Program-made: the position numbers and the translations under genes
NCBI RefSeq assembly: GCF_017872555.1
Contig: NZ_JAEDOX010000002.1
Coordinates: 124,001 to 188,000 of the forward strand
Length of the DNA: 64,000 nucleotides
DNA from: Ruegeria sp. HKCCSA071
Lineage (GTDB): Bacteria > Pseudomonadota > Alphaproteobacteria > Rhodobacterales > Rhodobacteraceae
Direction: 5' to 3'
Shown: piece after piece, positions 37,215-46,632 of the stretch
Position numbering within the stretch: the stretch's first letter is position 1
How the letters are laid out: every line of letters starts with the position of its first letter
The notes under the pieces: generated by a model
Told to the model about the DNA's origin: nothing
Database searches by the model: none
Seen by the model: only the letters and a program-made list of their open reading frames with translations

Positions 37215-38390
37215 ATGTCGCTTACGGAAGACCTAAACCAAATTTTAGAAACTGTCTTGCCGACCGATCCCAGCTTTCAGCAGATCGAATATGCGGTGAT
37301 AGACAATTGCATTAGTGAAACCCGGCGATACGCCTTGGAGGGCTCCACCGAAGCCTTCCTGATGTCCGCGATGCGTCTATTGGCACTTCCCGAAAATGGG
37401 CACACACGGCTGATCCCGAACGATGCGATCACCGTGCTTCCGCTGAGGTTCGTGAGCGTAGGGCGTTCTGTGCAACTCGTCGGTGCGTTTCCAGAGATAA
37501 CTGCACCGCGAGGAGAACTGATTGCGGTCAACGGCACAGCTTTGAGCCAGATTGAAGCCAAGGCGGAACAGTTTCTTGCGGGAACGTGCCAAAGGAAGCG
37601 AGTCATCGGACCTATTCTTTTGGCTTGGCCGTACGCCTTGGCACGTTTGGGTATTTCGTCAAACGGCGGAACGACCGAGTATCGTGTTCAGGACGAAAAT
37701 GGGCAGATAACCAATCTGAAAGTGGCGATTGGAAACACCGTTCCAGGATCCATGCTCTACCCGAGAAACGAGCACGGCAAGGATGATCCAACTTGGGTGC
37801 CCAAGACTTTTGTGGAGATAAAGGATTGGCAAGATCTTGGGCTCTCAATAGCGTTACCGAGCTTTTTTGCTCCGAACGAAACAACGCTGCACAAAGCCGT
37901 CTCAGCCGCAGTGGAACACGTGCGCGCCTGTCCGAACAGAACGCTTTTGATTGACGTTCGCGGAAACACCGGCGGCGATTTTCTTCTGACGATGCCTTTG
38001 ATAGACGCGATCTCGCAAAGCGCAAGTAAGCAGGTTGTTGTACTTGTCGATAAATTCACGTTTTCAGCGGCGATAGTGTTTGTGGCCATCCTCAAACATC
38101 GTTTGGGAAACAGGCTCAAACTCATCGGGGAAGAAATGGGTGACGGGTTGATGTTCTTTGCCGAGGGCGGGTTGCTCGAGTTGCCGACCAGCGGAGCGGT
38201 TGTTCGATACTCATCAGCTTTTCACGATTGGAAGAATGGAACAACTGACAAAACCACGCCGCCTGAAATCACGCGGAAGATCGTTCCCGTAGGGGCACTG
38301 AAATTGGATTTGGAATGGGTCGCAAATTGTGCAGATGAGGATGCGGACGGCACGTTCTATCAACGAATTCTCAGCAGCGTGAGCACTTAG
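37215..38390 (+). CDS. Peptidase S41-like protein, apparently cytosolic
   Basis: A 391-residue protein. GELIAVNGTALSQIEAKAEQ (about residues 95-115) looks like a PDZ-type strand and helix. RTLLIDVRGNTGGDFLLTMP near 242-261 is the S41 (tail-specific protease/CtpA) core, and VVLVDKFTFSAAIVFVAILK carries the nucleophile-position serine, here in FTFSAA rather than the usual SASE-like context. There is no signal peptide, unlike most CtpA proteins. The start at 37215 is the first ATG of the frame. GC content is visibly lower than its neighbours and the gene lies in the interval splitting rpsO and pnp, so it may be acquired. Its substrate is unknown. Confidence 0.75.
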   Translation: MSLTEDLNQILETVLPTDPSFQQIEYAVIDNCISETRRYALEGSTEAFLMSAMRLLALPENGHTRLIPNDAITVLPLRFVSVGRSVQLVGAFPEITAPRGELIAVNGTALSQIEAKAEQFLAGTCQRKRVIGPILLAWPYALARLGISSNGGTTEYRVQDENGQITNLKVAIGNTVPGSMLYPRNEHGKDDPTWVPKTFVEIKDWQDLGLSIALPSFFAPNETTLHKAVSAAVEHVRACPNRTLLIDVRGNTGGDFLLTMPLIDAISQSASKQVVVLVDKFTFSAAIVFVAILKHRLGNRLKLIGEEMGDGLMFFAEGGLLELPTSGAVVRYSSAFHDWKNGTTDKTTPPEITRKIVPVGALKLDLEWVANCADEDADGTFYQRILSSVST

Positions 38391-38397
38391 ACAAACG

Positions 38398-38439
38398 GCC
38401 GAGACGGCATCGCGGCTCCCATCCGCGACGCCGCTCGGC
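38398..38439. terminator. Imperfect hairpin between converging genes, possible bidirectional terminator
   Basis: GCCGAG...CTCGGC outer arms with inner GGC...GCC and GCGG...CCGC pairs make a long interrupted stem. It lies between the S41-like gene and the orphan protein, which converge. A short T-run (ATGGCTTTTGC) follows on the plus side. Confidence 0.45.
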
Positions 38440-38460
38440 ATGGCTTTTGCTGTCTTCGGG

Positions 38461-39360
38461 TCAGATTGCCTGCCACTTCTTGTAGGTATCGACCGCCAAG
38501 GCGGTGTCGATCACGAACATCGCAACTGCGGTTACCATCGCTAGCATCGACACCCAGAACGACCCGCTTGCCGAGGCGACGGCCAGTGTCATGCCGCCGA
38601 CGCAGGTGGCAATCGCGGCGGCTTTTTCAAGGCCGCTCATGTCGGTCAGAACGATGCCGGCAAGTTTGGTGAACCCGACGGACGCCTTGGCGACGCCCAG
38701 CATGGCCTTCATCATGGCCAGATCGCTGCCCGCCGTTCCGGCCTTGGCGATTGCACCGGCATGGCGGCTGATCGGGCCGCTGCATTTGACGGCAATCCCG
38801 GCCCCGGCCCGCGTGACCGTCTTGGTTCCGAGCGCCTGATAAACCCCCAGCGCGGCCATGGCCATCGTGATGATATCGGCAAACGCTTTGGCGGCGGCCC
38901 CGATAAAGGTGTTCAGCGCGGCTTTCTTGCGCTTTTTCCTGCTGGTGCCCAGCGGTGCCCCCAAAAGCGGCGTGTCCCCCTGCATCAGGATCAGGCTGTC
39001 CGCGGTTTCCTGCACCGAGAACGGCGCGGCATCGACGGGAACCGTAGCGGCTTCGGCCTCGGGTATCGGGTCGGGGGACAGGAACCGCGCCTTGATCTGC
39101 GCCTGTTGGTCGGCCGGAAGCGCGCGGATATCGGCCCCTTCGTCTGAGGCATAAAGCTCTTCCCATGCGCTTTCCATGATCGCGGCCACGTCCGCCGCGC
39201 TTGGTTCGGTGGCCGGGGCTGTCATCAGTGGCATCTTGGGGCCTGCATCAAGGTCGATGTCCTCGACCGCGTCCTCGGGGAGCTTGTCAAGCATCTCGAT
39301 AAATGACTCGTCGAACACATCAGGGTTGAATGAAATGCCAGAGGCGGAATGGAGCTTCAT
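38461..39360 (-). CDS. Orphan protein with acidic N-terminal half and hydrophobic C-terminal half
   Basis: I do not recognise a family. About 299 residues from the ATG at 39360 (MKLHSASGISFNPDVFDESF); ATG 39378 is an alternative. Residues 1 to about 130 are soluble and acidic. A basic switch (SRKKRKKAA, near 140) follows, and from about 150 on there are several Ala-rich hydrophobic segments, including ALGVYQALGTKTVTRAGAGI and MLAMVTAVAMFVIDTALAVD. No signal peptide is seen. The arrangement, a polar head then amphipathic/hydrophobic helices, is seen in some secreted pore-formers and effectors, but nothing here proves that. It lies between the S41-like gene and the cyclase. Confidence 0.6.
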   Translation of the reverse strand: MKLHSASGISFNPDVFDESFIEMLDKLPEDAVEDIDLDAGPKMPLMTAPATEPSAADVAAIMESAWEELYASDEGADIRALPADQQAQIKARFLSPDPIPEAEAATVPVDAAPFSVQETADSLILMQGDTPLLGAPLGTSRKKRKKAALNTFIGAAAKAFADIITMAMAALGVYQALGTKTVTRAGAGIAVKCSGPISRHAGAIAKAGTAGSDLAMMKAMLGVAKASVGFTKLAGIVLTDMSGLEKAAAIATCVGGMTLAVASASGSFWVSMLAMVTAVAMFVIDTALAVDTYKKWQAI

Positions 39361-39523
39361 GGGTAAACCTACTTTCATTAACTTTGACACAATAAGCCTG
39401 CACAATAGACGAGTTTTGAAATCTCTCTGTGGTGAACATCACACTTGAACAACCAGTCGCCGCCAACCGGGGGGGGCGCGGCGTTTCGTGGCCGCAGCAG
39501 AACGTGTGTCTGTAGATCAGCCG

Positions 39524-41236
39524 TTATTCGGGAAGACCGGCCTTTTTCCACCCTTCGCGCCAGCTTTCCGCACAGGCCGGAACGGTAAAGATTGGCAAAC
39601 TGGTCTGATCCGAGGAAGCGGTGATATCGGGGCGCAGCGCTTGCAGGTCGCTTATCGCCGCCTGCGCCGCTGCGGCATCCGACATCTGGCCCAAGGCGGC
39701 AATAAGCATCAGGTGGCTCATGACAAATCCTGACCGAACGGCCAGAGCGTCACGCGCTGCGGCGGCGGCCTCGTCATACCGGCACAGCTGAAACAGCGCG
39801 CTTGCCCGGGCGATATGCGCCGCATGGCGCATGGGGTCTTTCGGGCTGAGTTCAATGGCATGTGTTGCGTGTTCCAATGCCTCGTCCGACCGGTTCAACA
39901 TGCACAGGTTGATGGAGGCGAGCATGTGAACACTTGCAGCATTGGGGTTTTCGGCCAGCGCCTGTTTGAACGCCGCACGCGCACGCGGCAGGTCGCGGGA
40001 CAGCATCGAGATTGAATGCGCCGCATAAGCCATGGCAATGCCGTCGGCGCGGTCGCTCATGAGAACGCGTTCTGCGGCGCTGATGGCAGCCTTGGGCCCT
40101 TCACCGATGGGATCAAGCCCCTGCACAAGCCGCTGAATATGCAGCCAGGCCAGCAACCCTGCCGCAGCGGCGTAATCCGGGTCGCGGTCCAGCGCCAGCG
40201 TCGTCAGCCGGATGGCTTCGCGATTGGCGTCATCTGTCAGCAGATGAAAATGCGACTGCGCCTGAAGATAGAGTTCATAGGCTTCGAGGTTTTCGGTCGG
40301 CTTGGCGCGGGACCGGTTCGTTTCGGCGTGGCGCAGCGAAGGTTCGATCGCCGTGACGACCTCTTGCGTAACCTTGTCCTGAAGCTCGAAGATATCGTCC
40401 AGCACCCCGTCAAAGCGATCGGCCCACAGGTGGCTGCCATTTTCCGCATCGATCAACTGCCCGGTGATCCGGACACGCTGTCCCGCGCGGCGGACGGACC
40501 CTTCCAACACATACCGAACCCCGAGCGTCAGGCCGACCTGGCGGATATCCGTCGTTTTTCCCTTGAAGATGAAGGACGAGTTTCGGGCCACGACCATCAG
40601 CCAGCGAAAGCGCGACAGTTCCGTGATGATGTCCTCGGTTATACCGTCGGCAAAGAACTCTTGCTCGGGGTCGCCGGACATGTTGTCGAAGGGCAGGACG
40701 GCGATCCCCGGGCGGGTGTCGGCGGGTGTTGCAAGATTGGCGGTTGAGCCCTTTGGCCAACACCAGACACCAACGCGGCGTGCGATGTTCTTTAGCTCGG
40801 CCTGCCCGCCGCCGCCGAACAGGCCCGCATCGCCCCGGTCGAGACTGTGATGCGCCGTGTCCGAAATCAGGATCTGATCGGGTTTGGCGAGAGCTTCGAG
40901 CCGGGCAGCGACATTGATGCCATCACCGAAGATGTCCTCGCCTTCCGCAATGACCTCGCCCGTGTGAATACCGATGCGCAGCCGCAGCCCTTCGGGCTTG
41001 TCGCAGGATTGCAGGGCAATCGCAAAATCCGACGCGTCGGACGTTGACTGGAATTCGGCGATCCAGCCATCCCCCATGCTTTTGATCAATGTGCCGTTGT
41101 GGGATTCCAGCAGGGCGGTGAGCGTGTCGTCACGGAACGATTTCAGCGCTGCAAGTGTACCCTGCCGGTCCTGATCCATAAGCGCCGAGTACCCGACAAC
41201 GTCAGCCGCCAGCACTGTCGTAAGCCGTCTTTTCAT
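39524..41236 (-). CDS. Class III adenylate/guanylate cyclase with TPR C-terminal half
   Basis: 570 residues from the ATG at 41236 (GTG 41242 also possible). The N-terminal cyclase domain starts RRLTTVLAADVVGYSALMDQ, with the first metal Asp, then LIKSMGDGWIAEFQSTSDAS with the second, and FGDGINVAARLEALAKPDQI. The middle (about 180-300) has PGIAVLPFDNMSGDPEQEFF, FADGITEDIITELSR and VRYVLEGSVRRAGQRVRITG, the usual TolB-like linker of such cyclase-TPR proteins. TPR repeats fill about 330-550. No membrane helix is visible, so it is probably a cytosolic nucleotide-signalling enzyme. cAMP versus cGMP was not resolved. Confidence 0.9.
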   Translation of the reverse strand: MKRRLTTVLAADVVGYSALMDQDRQGTLAALKSFRDDTLTALLESHNGTLIKSMGDGWIAEFQSTSDASDFAIALQSCDKPEGLRLRIGIHTGEVIAEGEDIFGDGINVAARLEALAKPDQILISDTAHHSLDRGDAGLFGGGGQAELKNIARRVGVWCWPKGSTANLATPADTRPGIAVLPFDNMSGDPEQEFFADGITEDIITELSRFRWLMVVARNSSFIFKGKTTDIRQVGLTLGVRYVLEGSVRRAGQRVRITGQLIDAENGSHLWADRFDGVLDDIFELQDKVTQEVVTAIEPSLRHAETNRSRAKPTENLEAYELYLQAQSHFHLLTDDANREAIRLTTLALDRDPDYAAAAGLLAWLHIQRLVQGLDPIGEGPKAAISAAERVLMSDRADGIAMAYAAHSISMLSRDLPRARAAFKQALAENPNAASVHMLASINLCMLNRSDEALEHATHAIELSPKDPMRHAAHIARASALFQLCRYDEAAAAARDALAVRSGFVMSHLMLIAALGQMSDAAAAQAAISDLQALRPDITASSDQTSLPIFTVPACAESWREGWKKAGLPE

Positions 41237-41566
41237 TCGCACCCCCGATGAAAGTGAGGTTAGCGCAGTGATCCGGTTCTGTCAGGCCATTTCCCGGACG
41301 GGGGCAAAGGCACGCAGCGCGCCATCATGCGGCCCCTGTGCCTTGTGTCGCGCTGCGAGGGGTCAGGACCTGCCTCAGCATGATCCGGCCAGCTTTTTCG
41401 GTTTCGCTTTCCTTCCAACGCATTCTCATGTATGCGCGCGGTATCTGAGACGTTGTGCCCTGACCCCGGCACTCGAACGGAAGATAAATGGGGTCGGCGG
41501 CAATGGGGCCGCCATGCAAAACCGGAGACCCGCAGGGGCGGGAGTGCTCCGTTCTAGGATACGCAT
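41237..41566. other. Intergenic region between the cyclase gene and pnp
   Basis: About 330 bp between divergent genes. It must hold both promoters. Only weak, unsupported frames are present, and I see no clear hairpin, riboswitch or repeat. An AGGA ribosome-binding site lies before pnp. Confidence 0.6.
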
Positions 41567-43717
41567 ATGTTTGATGTAACGAAGAAATCAATGCAGTGGG
41601 GCGAGGAAACGCTGACACTGGAAACCGGCAAGGTTGCCCGTCAGGCCGACGGCACCGTGATTGCCACGCTGGGCGAAACCAGCGTCATGGCCAACGTGAC
41701 CTTTGCCAAGAGCCAAAAACCCGGTCAGGACTTTTTCCCGCTGACCGTACATTACCAAGAGAAATATTATGCTGCCGGTAAGGTTCCGGGTGGCTTCTTC
41801 AAGCGCGAGGCGCGCCCGACCGAGAAAGAGACGCTGACCGCGCGTCTGATCGACCGTCCGATCCGCCCGCTGTTCGTTGACGGTTTCAAAAACGAAGTGC
41901 TGGTGATGTGCACCGTGCTGAGCCACGATCTGGTCAATGATCCCGACATCGTCGCGATGATCGCCGCGTCGGCTGCGCTGACCATTTCCGGCGCGCCGTT
42001 CATGGGCCCGATCGCCGGAGCCCGCGTTGGTTTCGTGGATGGCGAATACGTCCTGAACCCGACCGTGGATGACATGCAGGACCTGCGCCTGAACCCTGAA
42101 CAGCGTCTGGATCTGGTTGTTGCCGGTACCAAAGACGCCGTGATGATGGTGGAATCGGAAGCCTATGAGCTGTCCGAGGCCGAAATGCTGGGTGCCGTGA
42201 CCTTTGCGCATGCACAGATCCAGCCGGTCATCGACCTGATCATTTCGCTGGCCGAAGACGCCGCGAAAGAGCCGTTCGAATTCGTCGCACCCGATTACTC
42301 GGAGCTTTACGCCGCTGTTTCGGCTGCCGGTGAAGAGCAGATGCGCGCCGCGTTCGCGATCACCGACAAGCAGGAGCGCACCGCCGCTGTTGCCGCTGCC
42401 CGTGAAGCGATCAAGGAAGCGCTGACCGAGGAACAGCTGGAAGACGCCAACCTTGGTTCGGCGATGAAGAAGCTGGAAGCCGGTATTCTGCGCGGTGACG
42501 TCGTCAAGGGCGGCAAGCGCATCGACGGTCGTTCGACCACCGATGTGCGTGCCATCGAAGCCGAAACCTCGCTGCTGCCGCGCACACACGGCTCTGCCCT
42601 GTTCACCCGCGGTGAAACTCAGGCGCTGGCCGTGACCACGCTGGGCACCGGCGACGATGAGCAGTTCATCGATGCGCTGCACGGCAACTTCAAATCGAAC
42701 TTCCTGCTGCATTACAACTTCCCTCCGTACTCGGTGGGTGAGGTTGGCCGCGTGGGTTCGCCCGGCCGTCGCGAAATCGGTCACGGCAAGCTGGCATGGC
42801 GCGCGCTTCAGGCGGTTCTGCCTGCGCCGACCGACTTCCCCTATACCATCCGCGTGGTGTCCGAGATCACCGAATCCAACGGCTCCAGCTCGATGGCGTC
42901 TGTCTGCGGCGGTTCGCTGTCGATGATGGATGCGGGTGTTCCGCTGAAAGCCCCGGTTGCCGGTGTTGCCATGGGCCTGATCCTGGAAGATGACGGGTCT
43001 TACGCAGTTCTGACCGACATTCTGGGTGACGAAGACCACCTGGGCGATATGGACTTCAAGGTTGCGGGTACTGCAAACGGCATCACCTCGCTTCAGATGG
43101 ACATCAAGGTCGCGGGCATCACGCCTCAGATCATGGAAACCGCCCTGGCACAGGCCAAGGACGGCCGGATGCACATCCTGGGCGAGATGGGCAAAGCCCT
43201 GTCCGAGACCAACGAGTTCTCGGTCCACGCGCCGCGCATCGAGACCATGAACATCCCGACCGACAAGATCCGTGAAGTGATCGGTTCGGGCGGCAAAGTC
43301 ATCCGCGAGATCGTCGAGGTTTCGGGTGCCAAGGTCGACATCAACGACGATGGCGTCATCAAGATCGCATCGCCCGATGGGGAATCGATCAAGAAGGCCT
43401 ATGACATGATCTGGTCGATCGTGGCCGAGCCGGAAGAAGGTCAGGTCTATACCGGCAAGGTGGTCAAGATCGTCGATTTCGGTGCCTTTGTGAACTTCTT
43501 TGGCAAGCGCGACGGTCTGGTCCACGTGTCCCAGATCGAAAACCGCCGCCTGAACCATCCGTCGGATGTTCTGAAGGAAGGTCAGGAAGTGAAGGTCAAG
43601 CTGCTGGGCTTTGACGATCGCGGCAAGGTTCGCCTGTCGATGAAAGTGGTCGATCAGGAAACCGGCGAAGAGATCGTTCCCGAGAAGAAAGAAAAGAAAG
43701 AGGAAAGCGCAGAGTAA
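41567..43717 (+). CDS. pnp: Polyribonucleotide nucleotidyltransferase
   Basis: A 716-residue PNPase. Two RNase PH domains ([40 protein letters not shown], and in the second [38 protein letters not shown]) flank an alpha-helical domain. The C-terminal KH ([20 protein letters not shown]) and S1 ([20 protein letters not shown]) RNA-binding domains are complete. It degrades and tails RNA phosphorolytically and takes part in the degradosome and sRNA turnover. It is monocistronic here: a clear terminator follows and rpsO lies 4.5 kb upstream. Confidence 0.98.
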   Translation: MFDVTKKSMQWGEETLTLETGKVARQADGTVIATLGETSVMANVTFAKSQKPGQDFFPLTVHYQEKYYAAGKVPGGFFKREARPTEKETLTARLIDRPIRPLFVDGFKNEVLVMCTVLSHDLVNDPDIVAMIAASAALTISGAPFMGPIAGARVGFVDGEYVLNPTVDDMQDLRLNPEQRLDLVVAGTKDAVMMVESEAYELSEAEMLGAVTFAHAQIQPVIDLIISLAEDAAKEPFEFVAPDYSELYAAVSAAGEEQMRAAFAITDKQERTAAVAAAREAIKEALTEEQLEDANLGSAMKKLEAGILRGDVVKGGKRIDGRSTTDVRAIEAETSLLPRTHGSALFTRGETQALAVTTLGTGDDEQFIDALHGNFKSNFLLHYNFPPYSVGEVGRVGSPGRREIGHGKLAWRALQAVLPAPTDFPYTIRVVSEITESNGSSSMASVCGGSLSMMDAGVPLKAPVAGVAMGLILEDDGSYAVLTDILGDEDHLGDMDFKVAGTANGITSLQMDIKVAGITPQIMETALAQAKDGRMHILGEMGKALSETNEFSVHAPRIETMNIPTDKIREVIGSGGKVIREIVEVSGAKVDINDDGVIKIASPDGESIKKAYDMIWSIVAEPEEGQVYTGKVVKIVDFGAFVNFFGKRDGLVHVSQIENRRLNHPSDVLKEGQEVKVKLLGFDDRGKVRLSMKVVDQETGEEIVPEKKEKKEESAE

Positions 43718-43742
43718 TCTGCCCACCCTCTGATTGAATGCG

Positions 43743-43773
43743 AAAAGCCCCGGTTTCGACCGGGGCTTTTTTT
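43743..43773 (+). terminator. Rho-independent terminator after pnp
   Basis: AAAAGCCCCGGT, loop TTCG, ACCGGGGC and a run of seven T make a textbook terminator 25 bp after the stop. Confidence 0.92.
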
Positions 43774-43893
43774 GTCCGTGCGGTCAAGAACACCGGGTGT
43801 CCCGTGGCTTGGTAAATCAATTGTTAACACTTCATGCGTGTATTTACTCAACCATAAGGATGATCTTGTTGCATTCAGGGATGCTTTTCGACC

Positions 43894-44898
43894 GTGGCCT
43901 CGATAACCGTTTTCGAAATCAGCGCAGACCCCTATAGCAATAGAAGCGTCGATATTACTGCCGCTTATTCCGTTGATATCACCGACAATGACGCCCTGTT
44001 GCAGGATCCTGACCCTGACAGCGCGCAGCTTGATCTGTCGGCCCTGCCCGGTTTTTCCGGGACAAGCCAAAATTTCAGCACCTTTGAAAGCTATTCGGGG
44101 ACGGTGAACGGGGCGCCTGTCACCTTCATTCTGGTACAGTTCTCGAACCCGCGCTACATCATCGTTACCTCGGGTCAGGCGCAGCTGAACGATACGATCA
44201 CGGGGACCAGCTTTGGCGGGACGGCAGCGCCAAGCACCTATCAGACTTTGCCGTCTTTCGTGTGTTTTACCACCGGGTCCCTGATCCGGACGCCCACCGG
44301 GCTGCGCCGGGTCGAAACCCTGAACCCCGGCGACCCGGTTCTTACAGCCAAGGGCCATATCCGCCCAGTGCGCTGGATCGGCAGGCGTCGCTTGTCAGCG
44401 CAGGAGTTGCAACAGGACCCTCATCTTTGCCCTGTCCGGATCATGGCGGGGTGTTTCGGGCCGAACAGCCCAAACCGTGATCTGGTCGTCTCACCACAGC
44501 ACCGGATCGCCGTCACCTCGGCGATGATGGAGCTGATGCATTGCGAGACCGCGATGCTGGCCCCGGCCAAGGGGTTGATCAACGGGCGGACAATCGTTCA
44601 GGAGCTGCCCGCGCAAGGGGTCGAGTTTGTCCATATCCTCTTTGACCGGCATGAACTGGTAAACGTCGAAGGCATCTGGTCCGAATCCTTCTATCCCGGT
44701 GACACGACACTGGGCGCGATGGCACCTGCCACACGGCGCGAGCTGTTCACCCTGTTCCCGGATCTGGCCTGCGGTGCCGATGGCTATGGATCAACCGCGT
44801 TGCCGGTGCTGAAACCCTTCGAGGTTCGGGTGCTGAGGGCGGATCTGACGTTGCCCTGCTGGACGCCCGTCCTGAACGCACCTGCGCGCGCCGCCTGA
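43894..44898 (+). CDS. Hint (Hedgehog/intein) domain-containing protein
   Basis: A 334-residue protein starting at GTG 43894. Residues 1 to about 125 are an unassigned beta-rich N-terminal part (ASITVFEISADPYSNRSVDI). The Hint_2-type domain follows: CFTTGSLIRTPTGLRRVETL near 126-145 with its leading Cys and the turn NPGDPVLTAKGHIRPVRWIG, then LVVSPQHRIAV with the block-B-like His, and FDRHELVNVEGIWSESF. These proteins are expanded in roseobacters. The Hint part may self-process or act as a structural domain. No C-terminal extein is evident, since the protein ends 40 residues after the last Hint block. Confidence 0.8.
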   Translation: MASITVFEISADPYSNRSVDITAAYSVDITDNDALLQDPDPDSAQLDLSALPGFSGTSQNFSTFESYSGTVNGAPVTFILVQFSNPRYIIVTSGQAQLNDTITGTSFGGTAAPSTYQTLPSFVCFTTGSLIRTPTGLRRVETLNPGDPVLTAKGHIRPVRWIGRRRLSAQELQQDPHLCPVRIMAGCFGPNSPNRDLVVSPQHRIAVTSAMMELMHCETAMLAPAKGLINGRTIVQELPAQGVEFVHILFDRHELVNVEGIWSESFYPGDTTLGAMAPATRRELFTLFPDLACGADGYGSTALPVLKPFEVRVLRADLTLPCWTPVLNAPARAA

Positions 44899-44910
44899 CA
44901 GGGGGGCCGA

Positions 44911-45546
44911 TCAGTGGGCAACACCGCTGGGCCCGTGTTTCAGAAAGTGCCACTGGCCATAGCTGTCCTTCAGGTCCAGCTTGATCGCGGCGTCAGAGCG
45001 GGTCGAGGCGCTGCCAATCTCGGCAATGGAAAACTCGATCCCGCCGGGAATATCGATGCGCACCCGATGCGCGCCGCCGCCATGCGGGGCCTGAATCGGC
45101 TGTCCGGTGGATTTCAGAACATCACCAACGTTAACGCTAGCCGTGCGCTCTTCTAGGTCCATCTCGAATTCGATCGGCAGGTAGAGCGTGTCATGAACCG
45201 TCTCGCACATTGCCCTGAACACGTACCAATGCGTCGCCATTTCTTCGGTTTCTTCTCCGTGAAAGACCTTTTCCAGCGCGTCACGCTGTGCCGGGGTTGC
45301 TGCGGGATCGACAATCACCTGCATCTCGCCGCCGCCTTCAAAGATCGGCCCCGGCCAGGCATAGATCAGCGCGGCTTTGGTCCCGCTGAGGTCGGTGTCA
45401 CCGAAATGCCCTTTGGTCACCTCCAGCACTTCGAACCCCCGGCAATCGCCATGGGTCGGCAACTCTTCGAACTGGCAGGGGCAAGAATAGCCGCAGTTGC
45501 AGTTCCCGAAACTCTCTCCTTCAACATACCAATCTGTAAAAGCCAT
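44911..45546 (-). CDS. DUF1326 domain-containing protein
   Basis: A 211-residue protein. VEGESFGNCNCGYSCPCQFE at the N terminus, with a CNC-x3-CPC cysteine cluster near residues 15-23, then GDCRGF and KAALIYAWPGPIFEGGGEMQ, are the DUF1326 signature. Cysteines suggest metal or redox binding but no function is established. It is convergent with the Hint gene (12 bp between stops) and divergent from the outer-membrane barrel gene with 267 bp between them, in which I see only promoter-type sequence. Confidence 0.85.
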   Translation of the reverse strand: MAFTDWYVEGESFGNCNCGYSCPCQFEELPTHGDCRGFEVLEVTKGHFGDTDLSGTKAALIYAWPGPIFEGGGEMQVIVDPAATPAQRDALEKVFHGEETEEMATHWYVFRAMCETVHDTLYLPIEFEMDLEERTASVNVGDVLKSTGQPIQAPHGGGAHRVRIDIPGGIEFSIAEIGSASTRSDAAIKLDLKDSYGQWHFLKHGPSGVAH

Positions 45547-45813
45547 GGTCTTCTCCCGCTAAGTACAGTCCGAAAGCCCGAGGTGATTGGTCGTATGCCT
45601 GAGTTTTGCCCCCCGCGCACTCTATCACAAATTGCCCGGAACCAGAACCTGAGGGCCATGAGACGGCAGATGAACGGTCCTGCCCAGCCCCGGATCTATT
45701 CATTCACGCGCGTCCAAAAACCTGTGAAACGAAGTGATAGCCCCGCGCCTTTCCTTTCCGTCAAGCCCGCCCACATCGAGGCCAAGCAGAGTTTTGGAGC
45801 AACGGAGACAATC

Positions 45814-46503
45814 ATGTTCAAGCGCATTTTACTTACCTCAACGGCCCTTGCCGCCAGCGCGACGGCGCTTGCCGCGCAAAGCCTGGGCGACGGCACCTAT
45901 GTTCAGGGCTTTGTCGGGTACAGCCAGTTGCAGGACAGCGATTTCGCAGGCACGATCGGCGGCGCGCCGCAGTCGGTCGACACGGAGTTCGACGCAGGGT
46001 TCGGTCTGGGCGTGGCCATCGGCAAGGAGATCCCGCAATGGTCCAATGACAGGTTCGGCACGCGTATTGAGCTGGAGCTGTCTTACCGCGACAGCGACGT
46101 GGATGGTGTGAACTTCTCGGGCAACGGGCCGGGGGCCGAGGGCAATATCTCGGGCGATGTCACGCAGACCTCATTGTTTGCCAATGTGCTGTTCGATTTC
46201 AAACAGGCGGGTGCGCTGACGCCCTATGCCGGGTTTGGTCTGGGGGCCACCTATTCGGATCTGGATTTTGCCTATGGGCCCGGTGTGGCGCTGGATGACA
46301 GCGACACCGCCTTTGCCGCGCAGCTGATCGCCGGTGTGGCTTACGAGATCAACCCGTCAACCGCCTTTACCGTCGACGCCCGCTATGCCCGCGCCTTTGA
46401 CGTCTCGTCGCGGCGGCTGGCCCCGAACGGTGCGTTGACCGGCATCGTCGAAGACGATCTGGATACGTTCAGTGTCAATTTCGGGCTTCGGTACAAGTTC
46501 TGA
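45814..46503 (+). CDS. Outer-membrane beta-barrel protein (OmpA/Omp25-like barrel)
   Basis: 229 residues from the ATG at 45814, with ACGGAGA upstream; the longer frame is not conserved. A signal peptide (LLTSTALAASATALAAQS) precedes YVQGFVGYSQLQDSDF. The rest is an alternating hydrophobic/polar pattern with short turns, and it ends in LDTFSVNFGLRYKF, a classic beta-signal with terminal Phe. It likely forms an eight-stranded outer-membrane barrel. A candidate terminator hairpin follows at 46510. Confidence 0.85.
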   Translation: MFKRILLTSTALAASATALAAQSLGDGTYVQGFVGYSQLQDSDFAGTIGGAPQSVDTEFDAGFGLGVAIGKEIPQWSNDRFGTRIELELSYRDSDVDGVNFSGNGPGAEGNISGDVTQTSLFANVLFDFKQAGALTPYAGFGLGATYSDLDFAYGPGVALDDSDTAFAAQLIAGVAYEINPSTAFTVDARYARAFDVSSRRLAPNGALTGIVEDDLDTFSVNFGLRYKF

Positions 46504-46509
46504 GGTCTA

Positions 46510-46540
46510 GGGGCAGGTTTCCCGCCGGTCACCCTGCCCC
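46510..46540 (+). terminator. Stem-loop after the barrel gene, possible terminator
   Basis: GGGGCAGG and CCTGCCCC pair perfectly around a 15-base loop, but no T-run follows. It lies between the converging barrel and peroxiredoxin genes. Confidence 0.4.
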
Positions 46541-46632
46541 CGCCTGCTTCATCTGGCCCCAAATATCCTCGGGGGGGATCGTGCCGGCAGGCGCGATGGG
46601 GGGCAGACAGCCCCCCTGACCCGGTAACCGCC

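Noticed and set aside
41588..43726. 712-codon open frame antisense to pnp
   Set aside because: The pnp frame has every PNPase motif; the antisense frame has none and exists because of the codon bias of GC-rich DNA.
45193..45813. Long 5' extension of the barrel gene frame
   Set aside because: The signal peptide and ribosome-binding site fix the start at 45814; the extension is antisense to the DUF1326 gene.
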